A DNA stretch of 64,000 bases. It comes from CAUPWF01 sp964369775 (GTDB taxonomy: Bacteria > Bacillota > Clostridia > Lachnospirales > Lachnospiraceae). Of the stretch, positions 15,684 through 24,650 are shown in pieces. The stretch covers positions 1-64,000 of the forward strand of contig CAYJHQ010000003.1 of NCBI GenBank assembly GCA_964369775.1, given 5' to 3'. Position numbers and translations under genes: made by a program. Position 1 is the stretch's first letter. Each line of letters opens with the position of its first letter. The notes beneath the pieces are model-generated. The model was not told the DNA's origin. It saw only the letters and a program-made list of their open reading frames with translations, and did not search any database.

Positions 15684-16994
15684 ATGTATCATTATTTAGC
15701 GATAACAGATGTTTACGCAAGAGAAATTATAGATTCCAGAGGAAACCCTACAGTAGAAGTAGAGATTCTAGCGGGAGAAAACTACGTAGGTAGAGCTTCT
15801 GTTCCATCAGGAGCCTCTACAGGAAAATTTGAAGCAGTAGAGGTAAGAGATGGTGATTGTCGATACCATGGACTAGGAGTGCAAAAAGCAGTTCAAAATA
15901 TCAATAATCGCATTGCACAAAGAATTATCGGTGAGAATGTATTTGACCAATCTTATATTGATTATTTGTTGATAAAAGAAGATGGAACAGTAAATAAAAT
16001 GAATCTTGGTGCTAATGCACTGCTAGGCGTATCGATGGCAGTAGCAAGAACGGCAGCAAAAGCACTGAACACACCACTTTACAAATACCTAGGTGGTATT
16101 AATGCTAGAAAGATGCCTGTGCCTATGATGAATATTTTAAACGGAGGAGCACATGCTGATAATACAGTAGATTTTCAAGAGTTTATGATAATGCCGGTGG
16201 GAGCTACTTCCTATAAAGAAGGCCTTCGGATGTGTGTGGAGGTGTATCATACATTGAAAAGGATTCTAAAAGAAGAAAAGCTATCTACAGGAGTAGGAGA
16301 TGAAGGTGGGTTTGCACCAGATTTGGCTAATGCAAAAGAAGTGCTAACATATATTGTGAAAGCAATAAAAAAGGCAGGGTATGAGCCAGAGACACAAATA
16401 GCAATCGCGTTAGATGTTGCAGCTAGTGAATTATATGATAAGTCTTACCATCGCTATGTATTTCCAGGTGAATCGCAGATGGCTAGGCAAAAGGTTGTGA
16501 GAGATGTGGAGGCGATGATAAAGTATTATGAGGAATTAGTGGAAGAGTTTCCGATAGTTTCAATTGAAGATCCACTAGATGAAGAAGATTGGGAAGGTTG
16601 GGCACTGCTTACACAGCAGTTGGGTAAAAAAGTTCAACTGGTAGGTGATGATTTATTTGTTACAAATTCTGAAAGGCTAGAAAAAGGAATTAAAACTAAA
16701 GTAGCCAATTCAATCTTAGTAAAAGTAAACCAGATAGGAACATTAACAGAAGCGATGAATGCTATAATACTAGCACAGAAAGCTAGTTATACTACAATTA
16801 TATCTCACAGATCAGGAGAGACAGAAGATACATTAATTGCAGATTTGTCGGTAGCTTTTAGCTCGGGTCAGATTAAAACTGGAGCGCCTTGTAGAGGAGA
16901 ACGAACAGCAAAATACAATCAACTACTGCGAATTGAAGAAGAACTCAGTATATTAGGAGTATATGAAAATCCATTTGAAAAAAAATACAACTAA
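15684..16994 (+). CDS. eno: Enolase
   Basis: Enolase converts 2-phosphoglycerate to phosphoenolpyruvate in glycolysis and is also a degradosome partner in Gram-positives. The 436-residue protein has the SGASTG loop, NGGAHADN, the metal ligands in IALDVAASE and SIEDPLDEEDW and in GDDLFVTN, the catalytic lysine in LVKVNQIG and the signature SHRSGETEDT. AGGAGGTG precedes the ATG. The C-terminus (NPFEKKYN) is a little extended. Confidence 0.98.
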   Translation: MYHYLAITDVYAREIIDSRGNPTVEVEILAGENYVGRASVPSGASTGKFEAVEVRDGDCRYHGLGVQKAVQNINNRIAQRIIGENVFDQSYIDYLLIKEDGTVNKMNLGANALLGVSMAVARTAAKALNTPLYKYLGGINARKMPVPMMNILNGGAHADNTVDFQEFMIMPVGATSYKEGLRMCVEVYHTLKRILKEEKLSTGVGDEGGFAPDLANAKEVLTYIVKAIKKAGYEPETQIAIALDVAASELYDKSYHRYVFPGESQMARQKVVRDVEAMIKYYEELVEEFPIVSIEDPLDEEDWEGWALLTQQLGKKVQLVGDDLFVTNSERLEKGIKTKVANSILVKVNQIGTLTEAMNAIILAQKASYTTIISHRSGETEDTLIADLSVAFSSGQIKTGAPCRGERTAKYNQLLRIEEELSILGVYENPFEKKYN

Positions 16995-17006
16995 AAGCGA
17001 AAAGTA

Positions 17007-17035
17007 CTTGTAATAAATGCCTATTTGTGTTAAGA
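17007..17035 (+). promoter_or_regulatory. Promoter for secG
   Basis: TTGTAA (17007-17012), a 17-base spacer and TAAGAT (17030-17035) preceded by TG fit an extended -10 sigma-A promoter just ahead of secG. Confidence 0.6.
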
Positions 17036-17065
17036 TATCAATGTTTAGACGCAGGAGGTGTGGAA

Positions 17066-17314
17066 ATGGACATTTTAGAGATTGTATTAACTATTTTATT
17101 TGTAATAGATTGTATCGCATTAACAGTAATTGTACTTTTGCAAGAAGGTAAGTCAGGTGGATTAGCGAGTCTTAGTGGAGACAGCCAATCAACATATTGG
17201 AGTCAGAACAGAGGTCGTTCAATGGAAGGAACTCTAGCAAAGATAACAACAGGACTAGCAGTATTATTCTTTATACTTGCAATAGTATTAAACTTAGGAT
17301 TTTTTAGTGCATAA
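17066..17314 (+). CDS. secG: Preprotein translocase subunit SecG
   Basis: SecG is the small two-helix accessory subunit of the SecYEG channel. The 82-residue protein has helices at about residues 4-24 and 58-78, separated by the conserved loop LLQEGKSGGLASLSG. The start after AGGAGGTG at 17066 is preferred over an in-frame ATG at 17027 lying inside the promoter. secG-rnr-smpB is a conserved Firmicutes arrangement. Confidence 0.95.
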   Translation: MDILEIVLTILFVIDCIALTVIVLLQEGKSGGLASLSGDSQSTYWSQNRGRSMEGTLAKITTGLAVLFFILAIVLNLGFFSA

Positions 17315-17329
17315 TCGATGATGAATGTG

Positions 17330-17366
17330 AACACCCTTATTATTAGTAAATAATAAGGGTGTTTTT
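17330..17366 (+). terminator. Terminator after secG
   Basis: AACACCCTTATTATT (17330-17344) and AATAATAAGGGTGTT (17349-17363) form a perfect 15-bp stem with a 4-base loop, followed by T residues. rnr therefore needs its own promoter or read-through. Confidence 0.95.
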
Positions 17367-17425
17367 AGCAATGAGCGAAGTGTGGTAAAGTCATGCACTT
17401 TTGTAATGAAAGAGTAGGAGAAATT

Positions 17426-19597
17426 ATGGACGAGAATAAAGAACGTCGTAAAAAAGTTATATATGAATTTATAAGCAGTGATATTTATGTACCGATGAAA
17501 TTAAAAGAAATAGCAATTATGTTTCAAGTGCCAAAAGAAGAGAGAAATGATTTGAAAGCAGTGCTTGAAGAACTAGAAACAGAGGGAAAAGTAGAGGTCA
17601 CAGCAAAAAAGAAATATGTAAAAGGCAAAGGAAACCGTCTAGTGGGGTTATTTACAGCTCATGAGAGAGGATTTGGGTTTGTTACAATAGAGGGTCGAGA
17701 ACAAGATATATTTATATCGAGAGACGATGTCAACGGTGCGCTACAAGGAGACAAAGTCGAGGTAGTATTAAGTGTAAAAAAACAAGAGGGTAAGCGTGAA
17801 GAAGGAAAGATTATGAATATTCTTTCAAGAGGGACTTCACGATTAATTGGTTATTACGAAAGAAGTAAAAACTTTGGGTTTGTAAAACCGGATAGTGCGA
17901 AATTTGCAAAAGATATTTTCGTGCCACATGAGCGCTCAAAGGGAGCAGTTACGGGCCATAAAGTAGTAGTAGAGCTTACGTCTTATGGTGGAGAAGGGAA
18001 GAAACCAGAAGGGAAAATTGTTGAGATACTTGGACATAGCAATGATCCAGGTGTGGATATTTTATCCATTATAAAAGGGTATGACTTACCTATGGAATTT
18101 CCAGAGAAAGTGCTGAATCAAGCAGAACGTATTTCAAAGCCTGTATCAGAACAAGACTGTAAGAACCGCGAGGATTTAAGAGGGGTTTTGATGGTAACTA
18201 TCGACGGAGAAGATGCAAAAGATCTAGATGATGCAGTATCCGTGTCAAAAGAGGGAAATATCTATAAATTAGGGGTACATATTGCAGATGTAACTAATTA
18301 TGTGCAAGAAAACAGTGCAATAGACTGGGAGGCAAGGGAACGAGGAACTAGCGTATACCTTGTGGATCGTGTAATACCTATGTTACCACACACACTATCT
18401 AATGGAATTTGTTCCTTAAATGCAGGGGAAGATAGGCTTGCCCTCAGTTGTATCATGGAGATTGATGAAAAAGGAAGAATGGTCGCACATCAGATACTTG
18501 AGTCTGTGATACACGTGGATAAGAGAATGAGTTACACAGATGTTTCGAAAATTTTAGAGGATAAAGATATTGAGACTATTGAAGCAAACGAAAAGTTTAT
18601 TGAAATGTTTCAGCAAATGGAAGAACTTGCAAACATTTTGCGAGAAAAACGCCATAAAAGAGGAGCGATTGACTTTGATTTTCCAGAGACAAAGATGATA
18701 TTAGATGAAGCAGGAAAACCGATTCAAATCAAGCCATATGATAGAAACGTCGCAACAAAGATTATCGAAGATTTTATGCTTATGGCAAATGAAACAGTTG
18801 CAGAGGACTACTTTTGGCAAGAGATTCCGTTTGTCTATCGTGTGCATGAGATACCAGATGAGGAAAAGATAAAAAAGCTAGGAACATTTATACAAAACTT
18901 CGGATATGTCATGCATCTAGGACAAGATAAGGTGCATCCAAAAGAGTTACAGAAGTTGCTGAGTAAAATAGAGGGAAGTGGGGAATATGACCTTATTAGT
19001 AGGTTAGCACTACGATCTATGAAACAAGCGAAATATACTCCAGATAATAGTGGACACTTCGGATTAGCCGCGAAGTATTATAGTCATTTTACTTCTCCGA
19101 TTAGGAGGTATCCTGATTTGCAAATTCATCGCATTATCAAAGAGAATATTCGAGGAAAGTTGACACAACAGCGATTAGAACATTTCGATTCAATACTTCC
19201 AGAGGTGACAAAATCGTGTAGTGAGTTAGAACGAAGAGCTGAAGAAGCAGAACGAGAGACTATCAAACTCAAAAAGGCAGAGTTTATGCAACAGCATATA
19301 GGAGAGTGCTTTGAAGGTGTGATTTCAAGTATAACGAAGTGGGGAATCTATGTAGAGCTGGAAAATACAATAGAAGGATTAGTACATGTAACTGCCATGA
19401 CGGATGACCATTATAATTACGATGAGTCAAAGTATGAGATGGTAGGAGAGCGTACTGGATGCAGATATAAGCTAGGAGAAAAGGTTGCAATCGAAGTTAC
19501 AGGTGTAGATAAGATACAACGGACGGTGGATTTTAAAATAGCTAAGAAAAGGAAGGCAAGGTCAGATGAAAGAACCACAAAAATTGATAGCGAATAA
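17426..19597 (+). CDS. rnr: Ribonuclease R
   Basis: RNase R is a 3'-5' exoribonuclease for structured RNA and works with tmRNA-SmpB. The 723-residue protein has an N-terminal winged-helix/cold-shock part, the RNB catalytic domain with DGEDAKDLDDAVSV, HIADVTNYV and FTSPIRRYPDL, and a C-terminal S1 domain (FEGVISSITKWGIYVELENT) with a basic tail. The ATG at 17426 after AGGAGAA is chosen over 17393. It overlaps smpB by 32 bases. Confidence 0.96.
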   Translation: MDENKERRKKVIYEFISSDIYVPMKLKEIAIMFQVPKEERNDLKAVLEELETEGKVEVTAKKKYVKGKGNRLVGLFTAHERGFGFVTIEGREQDIFISRDDVNGALQGDKVEVVLSVKKQEGKREEGKIMNILSRGTSRLIGYYERSKNFGFVKPDSAKFAKDIFVPHERSKGAVTGHKVVVELTSYGGEGKKPEGKIVEILGHSNDPGVDILSIIKGYDLPMEFPEKVLNQAERISKPVSEQDCKNREDLRGVLMVTIDGEDAKDLDDAVSVSKEGNIYKLGVHIADVTNYVQENSAIDWEARERGTSVYLVDRVIPMLPHTLSNGICSLNAGEDRLALSCIMEIDEKGRMVAHQILESVIHVDKRMSYTDVSKILEDKDIETIEANEKFIEMFQQMEELANILREKRHKRGAIDFDFPETKMILDEAGKPIQIKPYDRNVATKIIEDFMLMANETVAEDYFWQEIPFVYRVHEIPDEEKIKKLGTFIQNFGYVMHLGQDKVHPKELQKLLSKIEGSGEYDLISRLALRSMKQAKYTPDNSGHFGLAAKYYSHFTSPIRRYPDLQIHRIIKENIRGKLTQQRLEHFDSILPEVTKSCSELERRAEEAERETIKLKKAEFMQQHIGECFEGVISSITKWGIYVELENTIEGLVHVTAMTDDHYNYDESKYEMVGERTGCRYKLGEKVAIEVTGVDKIQRTVDFKIAKKRKARSDERTTKIDSE

Positions 19598-20030
19598 TAA
19601 AAAAGCATATCACGATTATTTTATTTTGGACACGTATGAAGCAGGAGTTTCTCTGCACGGAACCGAAGTCAAGTCTCTTAGAATGGGAAAATGCAGTATT
19701 AAAGAATCTTTTATTCGAATTGAAAACAATGAAGTCTACGTATATGGTATGCACATTAGTCCATATGAAAAAGGGAATATTTTTAATAAGGATCCTTTGA
19801 GGGTGAGGAAACTGTTGTTGCATCGTACAGAAATTAATAAGATGCTAGGAAAGTTGAAAGAGAATGGGATAACTATTGTACCATTGAAGGTGTATTTTAA
19901 AGGTTCTTTAATTAAAATAGAGCTAGGGATGGCTAAGGGGAAAAAGAACTATGATAAGAGAGAAACGATAGCGAAAAAGGATCAGCAAAGAGAAGCGCAA
20001 CGAGACTTTAAAATTCGGAATTTTTCATAG
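19566..20030 (+). CDS. smpB: SsrA-binding protein SmpB
   Basis: SmpB escorts tmRNA to stalled ribosomes. The 154-residue protein has the family start (KLIANNKKAYHDYFILDTYEAG), the core GTEVKSLRMGKCSIKESF and the basic C-terminal tail KRETIAKKDQQREAQRDFKIR that enters the decoding site. It begins inside the last 32 bases of rnr, coupling the two. The ssrA gene often follows but is not present before the next terminator. Confidence 0.97.
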   Translation: MKEPQKLIANNKKAYHDYFILDTYEAGVSLHGTEVKSLRMGKCSIKESFIRIENNEVYVYGMHISPYEKGNIFNKDPLRVRKLLLHRTEINKMLGKLKENGITIVPLKVYFKGSLIKIELGMAKGKKNYDKRETIAKKDQQREAQRDFKIRNFS

Positions 20031-20039
20031 AAAAACAAA

Positions 20040-20080
20040 AGCTTTTATTTTCATATAATTATGGAAATAAAGGCTTTTTT
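20040..20080 (+). terminator. Terminator after smpB
   Basis: AGCTTTTATTTTCAT and ATGGAAATAAAGGCT form a stem with two G-U or mismatched positions around a short AT loop, ending in six T residues. Confidence 0.85.
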
Positions 20081-20196
20081 ATGTCAAAGACACTTTGTTC
20101 TTGAGAAAGTTTTTGCGATAGCAACTACGTATTTGCAATAGCGTGTAGATTTTCTTTATTAGAAGGTGTAGAATGATAGGCAAAGGAGAGATGCTA

Positions 20197-20637
20197 TTGG
20201 AAAAGGATACGAAAAGAATGAGAGTGGTAGCAGAGAATATAAAAAGGCTACGGAAAATCAAAGATTTATCCCAAGACAAGTTAGGCCAAAAGGCGATGCT
20301 TAGTTCTTCGTTTTTAAACCAGATAGAGAATTGCAAAAGGGATATGACTATGGAGTCGTTATGTAGAGTATGTATAGCATTAGATGTTACACCGAATGAG
20401 TTACTTGGTTTTGGTGTGATAGATGATAAGGGGGGAAAAGAAGAGTATGTACATCGATTTTCAAGGTCAATCCAAGGATTAAGAGAAGAGGAAGTCTCAT
20501 TTGTGCTAGATACGTTAGAAGATATGTGTAGTAATTTAAAGAAGTGTTTGAACATATATCGGGAAAGTGCCATAAGAAGTAGGAATAACACAAGCAGTAT
20601 AGCAGATATAACCAGAATCAAATCTAATATCGAATAG
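20197..20637 (+). CDS. XRE-family transcriptional regulator
   Basis: A Cro/CI-type helix-turn-helix occupies about residues 8-65 of this protein (ENIKRLRKIKDLSQDKLG, then SSSFLNQIENCKRDMTMESL). The second half is helical and has no recognised domain. The TTG at 20197 has the best spacing from AAAGGAG; in-frame ATGs at 20191 and 20173 are alternatives. It stands directly before the Tad-like pilus operon on the same strand and may control it, which is inference. Confidence 0.8.
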   Translation: MEKDTKRMRVVAENIKRLRKIKDLSQDKLGQKAMLSSSFLNQIENCKRDMTMESLCRVCIALDVTPNELLGFGVIDDKGGKEEYVHRFSRSIQGLREEEVSFVLDTLEDMCSNLKKCLNIYRESAIRSRNNTSSIADITRIKSNIE

Positions 20638-20766
20638 AGGAATCTGTCACTCTATTTATTTTATTAATATCTTATTTAATCATGTAATAATCATTACAAC
20701 ATTCACACTATAAATCAGTAATTTTTCCTAATAGTTCTTATTGTTTTGGAAAGGAGGATTTACATT

Positions 20767-20937
20767 ATGAAAGAAATTTTTGAACAGTACGGTTCAGTTA
20801 TTATTGCGGCAATTGCTATCAGTGCGCTTATAGCAATTATTGTTTTTCTTCTATCATCTGATGGAGTTATCGCATCTGCATTTGAAGATTTAATACAGAA
20901 CTTTTTACAAAGAGCTAATGATGTAGCAGCACCATAG
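20767..20937 (+). CDS. Small pilin-like membrane protein, MKEIFEQYG family (copy 1)
   Basis: The 56-residue protein reads MKEIFEQYG, then a hydrophobic stretch of about 21 residues (SVIIAAIAISALIAIIVFLL), then an amphipathic tail with FEDLIQNFLQRAN. The leader-Gly-hydrophobic layout resembles a class III (prepilin) signal, but the leader is not basic and there is no Glu at +5. Three further proteins in this operon share the N-terminus. AAAGGAGG precedes the ATG, and the secretion ATPase follows at once. It is a candidate major Flp-like pilin. Confidence 0.7.
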   Translation: MKEIFEQYGSVIIAAIAISALIAIIVFLLSSDGVIASAFEDLIQNFLQRANDVAAP

Positions 20938-20965
20938 AAGCGTCTCTGAGAAAGGAGGAGCGTGT

Positions 20966-22015
20966 TTGGAAAATAGATGGACATTAAATCCAGCTCACTT
21001 TGGCCCTGTGTGGGGATTTATCCAAAACGAACGAATTACAGATATTGACTTCAATGGAAGTGATCTGTGGATTACGACTGTGGATAACGAAAGGGTAAAA
21101 GTGAGAAATCATGGAATAACAATTGAGTTTATTGAAAAATTTAGTCATTACATAGCGAATCAAGTGAGCAAACCTTTCAACAAAGTGGATAATCTCTTAG
21201 AAGCGGACACAGAGACACTTCGTATCAGTATAGTACATGAATCAGCCGCAATATCGGGAAGGACAGTTTGTATTAGAAAGAGTCTGCCGAAAGTAAGGAT
21301 GACGAAAGAAAATATCATAGAGAGCAAATATTGTACACCTGCAATTTTAACGCTCTTAGTAAGGTGTGTAGAAGCGAAGATGAATTTTGTGTTTTGTGGG
21401 GAGCCTGGAGTAGGAAAGACAGAGGGGATTAAATTTTTCTCACAGTATATTCCTGGAAATGAGCGGGTAATCACAATCGAGGACACGCCAGAACTTCATT
21501 ACAAGGAGATTAATCCAGGAAAGGATTGTATTGAGTTTATGGTCTCAGAAGGTTTTAGCTATACAAAAGCGATTAAGACCAGTCTGCGACAAAATCCTAA
21601 GTGGATGATGCTTTCAGAGGCAAGATCCAGTGAAGTGAAGTATCTGTTAGAATCTTTGTCGACGGGAATTAGAGGTTTTACCACGGTTCATACAGATGAT
21701 GTGAGGAAGATACCAGACCGTATGTTAAATATGATGGAGAATCGTATCGACGCAGATAGAATGGAAAATGATATCTATATGTTTCTAGATGTAGGAGTAT
21801 TAATTCGTAAAAAACTAATAAAACCGGGAGAGATTCGACGTTATATCGATCAAGTATGCTTTTTCTACAGAGATAAAGATGGGAATCATACATTCCAAGT
21901 TGTAAAAGATGGGAAGTATTGTAAACAAACATTTCCTCAGACGATTCACGATAAATTTGTCGCAATGGGAATATCAACTTCTGAGATGGAGGAGGGATTA
22001 GGTGAAGGGGAATAA
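20966..22015 (+). CDS. TadA/CpaF/VirB11-type secretion ATPase
   Basis: A 349-residue hexameric-type ATPase for pilus assembly. Walker A GEPGVGKTE (about residue 144), the Asp box ITIEDTPEL, a Walker B-like WMMLSEARSSEV and the His box FTTVHTDD are present. It lacks the long N-terminal extension of many TadA proteins. Translation starts at TTG after AAGGAGGAG. It overlaps the platform protein by 14 bases. No second ATPase such as TadZ is found in the operon. Confidence 0.9.
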   Translation: MENRWTLNPAHFGPVWGFIQNERITDIDFNGSDLWITTVDNERVKVRNHGITIEFIEKFSHYIANQVSKPFNKVDNLLEADTETLRISIVHESAAISGRTVCIRKSLPKVRMTKENIIESKYCTPAILTLLVRCVEAKMNFVFCGEPGVGKTEGIKFFSQYIPGNERVITIEDTPELHYKEINPGKDCIEFMVSEGFSYTKAIKTSLRQNPKWMMLSEARSSEVKYLLESLSTGIRGFTTVHTDDVRKIPDRMLNMMENRIDADRMENDIYMFLDVGVLIRKKLIKPGEIRRYIDQVCFFYRDKDGNHTFQVVKDGKYCKQTFPQTIHDKFVAMGISTSEMEEGLGEGE

Positions 22016-23495
22016 ACGGTGGAGATATCTTAGGTATAGAAATTTAACCACAGAATTAGCGAGATATGGAGTGGATTACCAATGGAAGAAGGCTATATAT
22101 CATTATAGTTGTATGCTGATTTTATCTATGATTTTTGTACAACTATACAGATTAGAGCTACGATACATGTTAGGTGTTTTATGTTGTGGCTTTCTATTTC
22201 TTCCAATTGTATTAATTCGTGGAGCGAAGAGAAGGTATTACAGCCAGATGTTTTCTCTTGCTAATAATTACATGGAACAATTTCTATATTCATTTAAAAA
22301 TAATCGAACGGTGTTAACTACACTGACTGAAGCAGGTATTGTATTTAATGAGGGTGATTTTCATGAAGTTTTAGTAAAATCTATCGAGCATATTCGTTAT
22401 GAAGTGAAAGGAGAAGACCCAGAATTAGAAGCTTTGAAAAATATCAATGATTTCTTTGGATGTGAAAAAGTTGAGTTAATACACAGTTTTGTTCTTAATG
22501 CTCAGAGACAAGGTGGGGATATCAGTAGAAGTATTTTTTTACTCTCTAAGAATCGAGCAATGTGGGCTGAGAGAATATGTAGTTTACAAAAGGAGTATGC
22601 AGGTATTAAGAGAAATATAGCAGTTGCACTATTAGCTACGCTCTTTCTCTGTGCATTACCGCTATATCTGCTGGGGGGACAATTTGATATCTCGTCAGAT
22701 TCAGTTGCACAAGCGACAGGAAGTGCTCTTATTGTCTTTTGTATGTGGGTATTTGTAAAATCTGAAAAGCGATTATGCAGAAATTGGATTCAAGGAGAGA
22801 GTCAAGCAAGAGAGATGACGAAAAAATTCTTGCAAGTGAGAGAGTACGATGAAGAAAAAGAAGGAAAAGTGAGTCGTATACTAGCCTTAATTGTTGGGGG
22901 GATTGCAGTAATAGGGTATATTCGGTTTCGAAGTGCTAGTGTTTTGCTAGTTATAGTAGGGGTGGAATTATTTTTTCTCAATCAACACAAGATAGGTCAT
23001 TACTTAGCTAAAAGAAAGATAGCAAAAGAAATAGAAAAGCAATTTCCAGGTTGGCTGATGGATCTAGCTTTGTTATTACAAACAGATAACGTACAAGTAG
23101 CATTGCGAAATTCACTAGAAACAGCACCAGATGTATTATCTGTTTCATTACAGGAATTAGTGGATCGATTAGAAGCAGAGCCAGATTCCATAGAACCTTA
23201 TTATGAGTTTCTAAAGGAATATCAAAATCCAGATGTACAGTCTATGATGAAGATGCTATATTCGTTATCTTATGGGAGTACAAACGAAATAGAGAACCAG
23301 ATTGAAGAACTTATCGCTAGGAATACTACTACGATGGACAAGGCAGAGAAACTGATGCAAGAAGATCAAATTGTAGGTATGAAGTTGTATATATTATTAC
23401 CTTCATTAGTTGCAGCATTTAAGTTAATGATAGATATGGCAATCTTATTAATGTTGTTCCTAGAAGAGGTATCAATGGGTATGGGGGTGATGTGA
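22002..23495 (+). CDS. Tad-like inner-membrane platform protein (TadB/TadC-like, single chain)
   Basis: The 497-residue protein has hydrophobic segments near residues 33-50, 55-74, 205-225, 236-253, 288-306, 308-325 and 465-490. Two helical cytoplasmic blocks (about 80-200 and 335-460) resemble the paired GspF-type domains of TadB and TadC. Here one polypeptide seems to take the place of both. It starts at GTG inside the ATPase gene. Sequence similarity is weak, so the role rests on topology and operon position. Confidence 0.7.
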   Translation: MKGNKRWRYLRYRNLTTELARYGVDYQWKKAIYHYSCMLILSMIFVQLYRLELRYMLGVLCCGFLFLPIVLIRGAKRRYYSQMFSLANNYMEQFLYSFKNNRTVLTTLTEAGIVFNEGDFHEVLVKSIEHIRYEVKGEDPELEALKNINDFFGCEKVELIHSFVLNAQRQGGDISRSIFLLSKNRAMWAERICSLQKEYAGIKRNIAVALLATLFLCALPLYLLGGQFDISSDSVAQATGSALIVFCMWVFVKSEKRLCRNWIQGESQAREMTKKFLQVREYDEEKEGKVSRILALIVGGIAVIGYIRFRSASVLLVIVGVELFFLNQHKIGHYLAKRKIAKEIEKQFPGWLMDLALLLQTDNVQVALRNSLETAPDVLSVSLQELVDRLEAEPDSIEPYYEFLKEYQNPDVQSMMKMLYSLSYGSTNEIENQIEELIARNTTTMDKAEKLMQEDQIVGMKLYILLPSLVAAFKLMIDMAILLMLFLEEVSMGMGVM

Positions 23496-23836
23496 TGAGT
23501 CTGGTTATTAAGACTTATATGGGGATGTTTTTGATATTATTATCATTAGTAACGATGCTTGGCAGTATTTCCATGTGTATAGATGTGATGAATGCAAAGG
23601 ACTTTCATAATGGAGTATTAGCCCAGATTCAAGAGGCGAACTTTGCACCGAGTGTAATAGAAGCATGTAAAGTATCTGCCCTAGAGCGTGGATATACCTT
23701 GGATATTGATGATTCGAGTCAACTGGGAGAGGAAAAAGGAGAAAAGGGACTTGTGGAAGTGAGGATGGGATATGAACTAGGCATTCCGCTATTTCAGCTG
23801 ACGGAGCAATTTGAGATGCGAGCAATCGCAAGATAG
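23495..23836 (+). CDS. Pseudopilin-like protein of the Tad-like operon
   Basis: A 113-residue protein with one N-terminal membrane helix (about residues 8-28) and a small extracytoplasmic domain ending in GIPLFQLTEQFEMRAIAR. The layout fits a TadE-type minor pilin, but I see no TadE signature. A GTG at 23492 is an alternative start one codon earlier. It overlaps the platform gene and is followed 8 bases later by a 33-codon gene. Confidence 0.6.
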   Translation: MSLVIKTYMGMFLILLSLVTMLGSISMCIDVMNAKDFHNGVLAQIQEANFAPSVIEACKVSALERGYTLDIDDSSQLGEEKGEKGLVEVRMGYELGIPLFQLTEQFEMRAIAR

Positions 23837-23844
23837 GAGAAGAT

Positions 23845-23946
23845 ATGGATGTGATTTTTGACGAATTTGGGTCTTGTATAGTGCTCATTGTTATTGGAAG
23901 TGGTTTTATTGGTCTAGTTAAACACTTAATGGAAGCATTGTTATAA
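23845..23946 (+). CDS. 33-residue membrane peptide, MKEIFEQYG-like family (copy 2)
   Basis: The frame encodes MDVIFDEFGSCIVLIVIGSG followed by a short tail ending LMEALL. The first nine residues match the family pattern M-x-x-I-F-x-[EQ]-[FY]-G, and a hydrophobic segment follows the glycine. AGGAGAAG lies upstream at normal spacing. Its size is extreme, but the shared N-terminus with three operon neighbours supports a real gene. Confidence 0.55.
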   Translation: MDVIFDEFGSCIVLIVIGSGFIGLVKHLMEALL

Positions 23947-23988
23947 TTGTTAGAAACAATGGTTAAGGGAAAGATAGGTGAAATATAT

Positions 23989-24132
23989 ATGAAGGAGATT
24001 TTTGAACAATATGGTTTTGGATTGATAGAGTTTGTCAGTGGCACATTGATGCTTGGCATTGTCGGAGCAGTGTTTTTTGAGCGCGAGATTTTGTTATGCT
24101 TAACACAGTTTCTAAAAGGGATAGCAGGGTAA
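23989..24132 (+). CDS. 47-residue pilin-like protein, MKEIFEQYG family (copy 3)
   Basis: The protein reads MKEIFEQYGFGLIEFVSGTL and continues with a hydrophobic helix and a short C-terminal helix. GFGLIE resembles the type IV prepilin processing site (Gly, then Phe at +1 and Glu at +5). The first nine residues are identical to copy 1 at 20767. The start after AGGTGAAA is preferred over an in-frame ATG at 23947. Confidence 0.65.
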   Translation: MKEIFEQYGFGLIEFVSGTLMLGIVGAVFFEREILLCLTQFLKGIAG

Positions 24133-24137
24133 AGATT

Positions 24138-24650
24138 ATGAAAGAGATCATGAGTCAATTTGGTAATCTAACAATTACCGTTGTAGTGGCAATCTTTTGT
24201 AGTGGGATCATATATGGAATCAGCGGTTACGGCACAGTTTTTTTTAGAGAAAATAGATACAATCTAGAACAGGTAAACGAAGTCTTAGAATACCAATCAG
24301 TGAAATCGTGGTACGAGAGAAGTTTGCCAATCGGAGTGGAATCAAGAAATGATAGGTTTTATGTGAATGAGGAAATTGTGATTGGAATGGTAGGGTTTGT
24401 TAGAGACATGGAAGGAGTAACGCTTTCATTGCAAGAAGTTTTGGCAGGAGAGAGCGAAGTGTTGAATGGGGTTGTAAATGATATTGTGAATAAGAACGGG
24501 GAAAGTTTATTAGGAGAGTATCAAACAGATACAAATACCCTCGTTATTGCAAAAGCAGGAGTTTATGAACTGTACGTGGATGTGAAGGATAGAGAAAATC
24601 TAGAAACGACTTTAATTTTCCGATTTGTTGTGGATGAGGAGGTGGAGTAG
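24138..24650 (+). CDS. Membrane-anchored extracellular protein, MKEIFEQYG-like family (copy 4)
   Basis: The N-terminus MKEIMSQFGNLTITVVVAIF has the same leader-Gly-hydrophobic pattern as the three tiny neighbours. Here it is joined to a soluble domain of about 130 residues, rich in beta-type sequence, ending with YELYVDVKDRENLETTLIFR. It may be a minor pilin carrying a surface domain. No family is recognised. The ATG at 24138 is 5 bases after the previous stop. Confidence 0.65.
   Translation: MKEIMSQFGNLTITVVVAIFCSGIIYGISGYGTVFFRENRYNLEQVNEVLEYQSVKSWYERSLPIGVESRNDRFYVNEEIVIGMVGFVRDMEGVTLSLQEVLAGESEVLNGVVNDIVNKNGESLLGEYQTDTNTLVIAKAGVYELYVDVKDRENLETTLIFRFVVDEEVE

Noticed and set aside
20031..20172. 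tmRNA gene after smpB
   Set aside because: The spacer holds only a terminator and AT-rich sequence; no tRNA-like ends or tag frame were found.
23508..24158. 216-codon minus-strand frame across the small pilus genes
   Set aside because: It would replace four plus-strand genes that each have ribosome sites and share an N-terminal motif; its composition (Ser, Pro and Ile rich) is typical of an antisense shadow.
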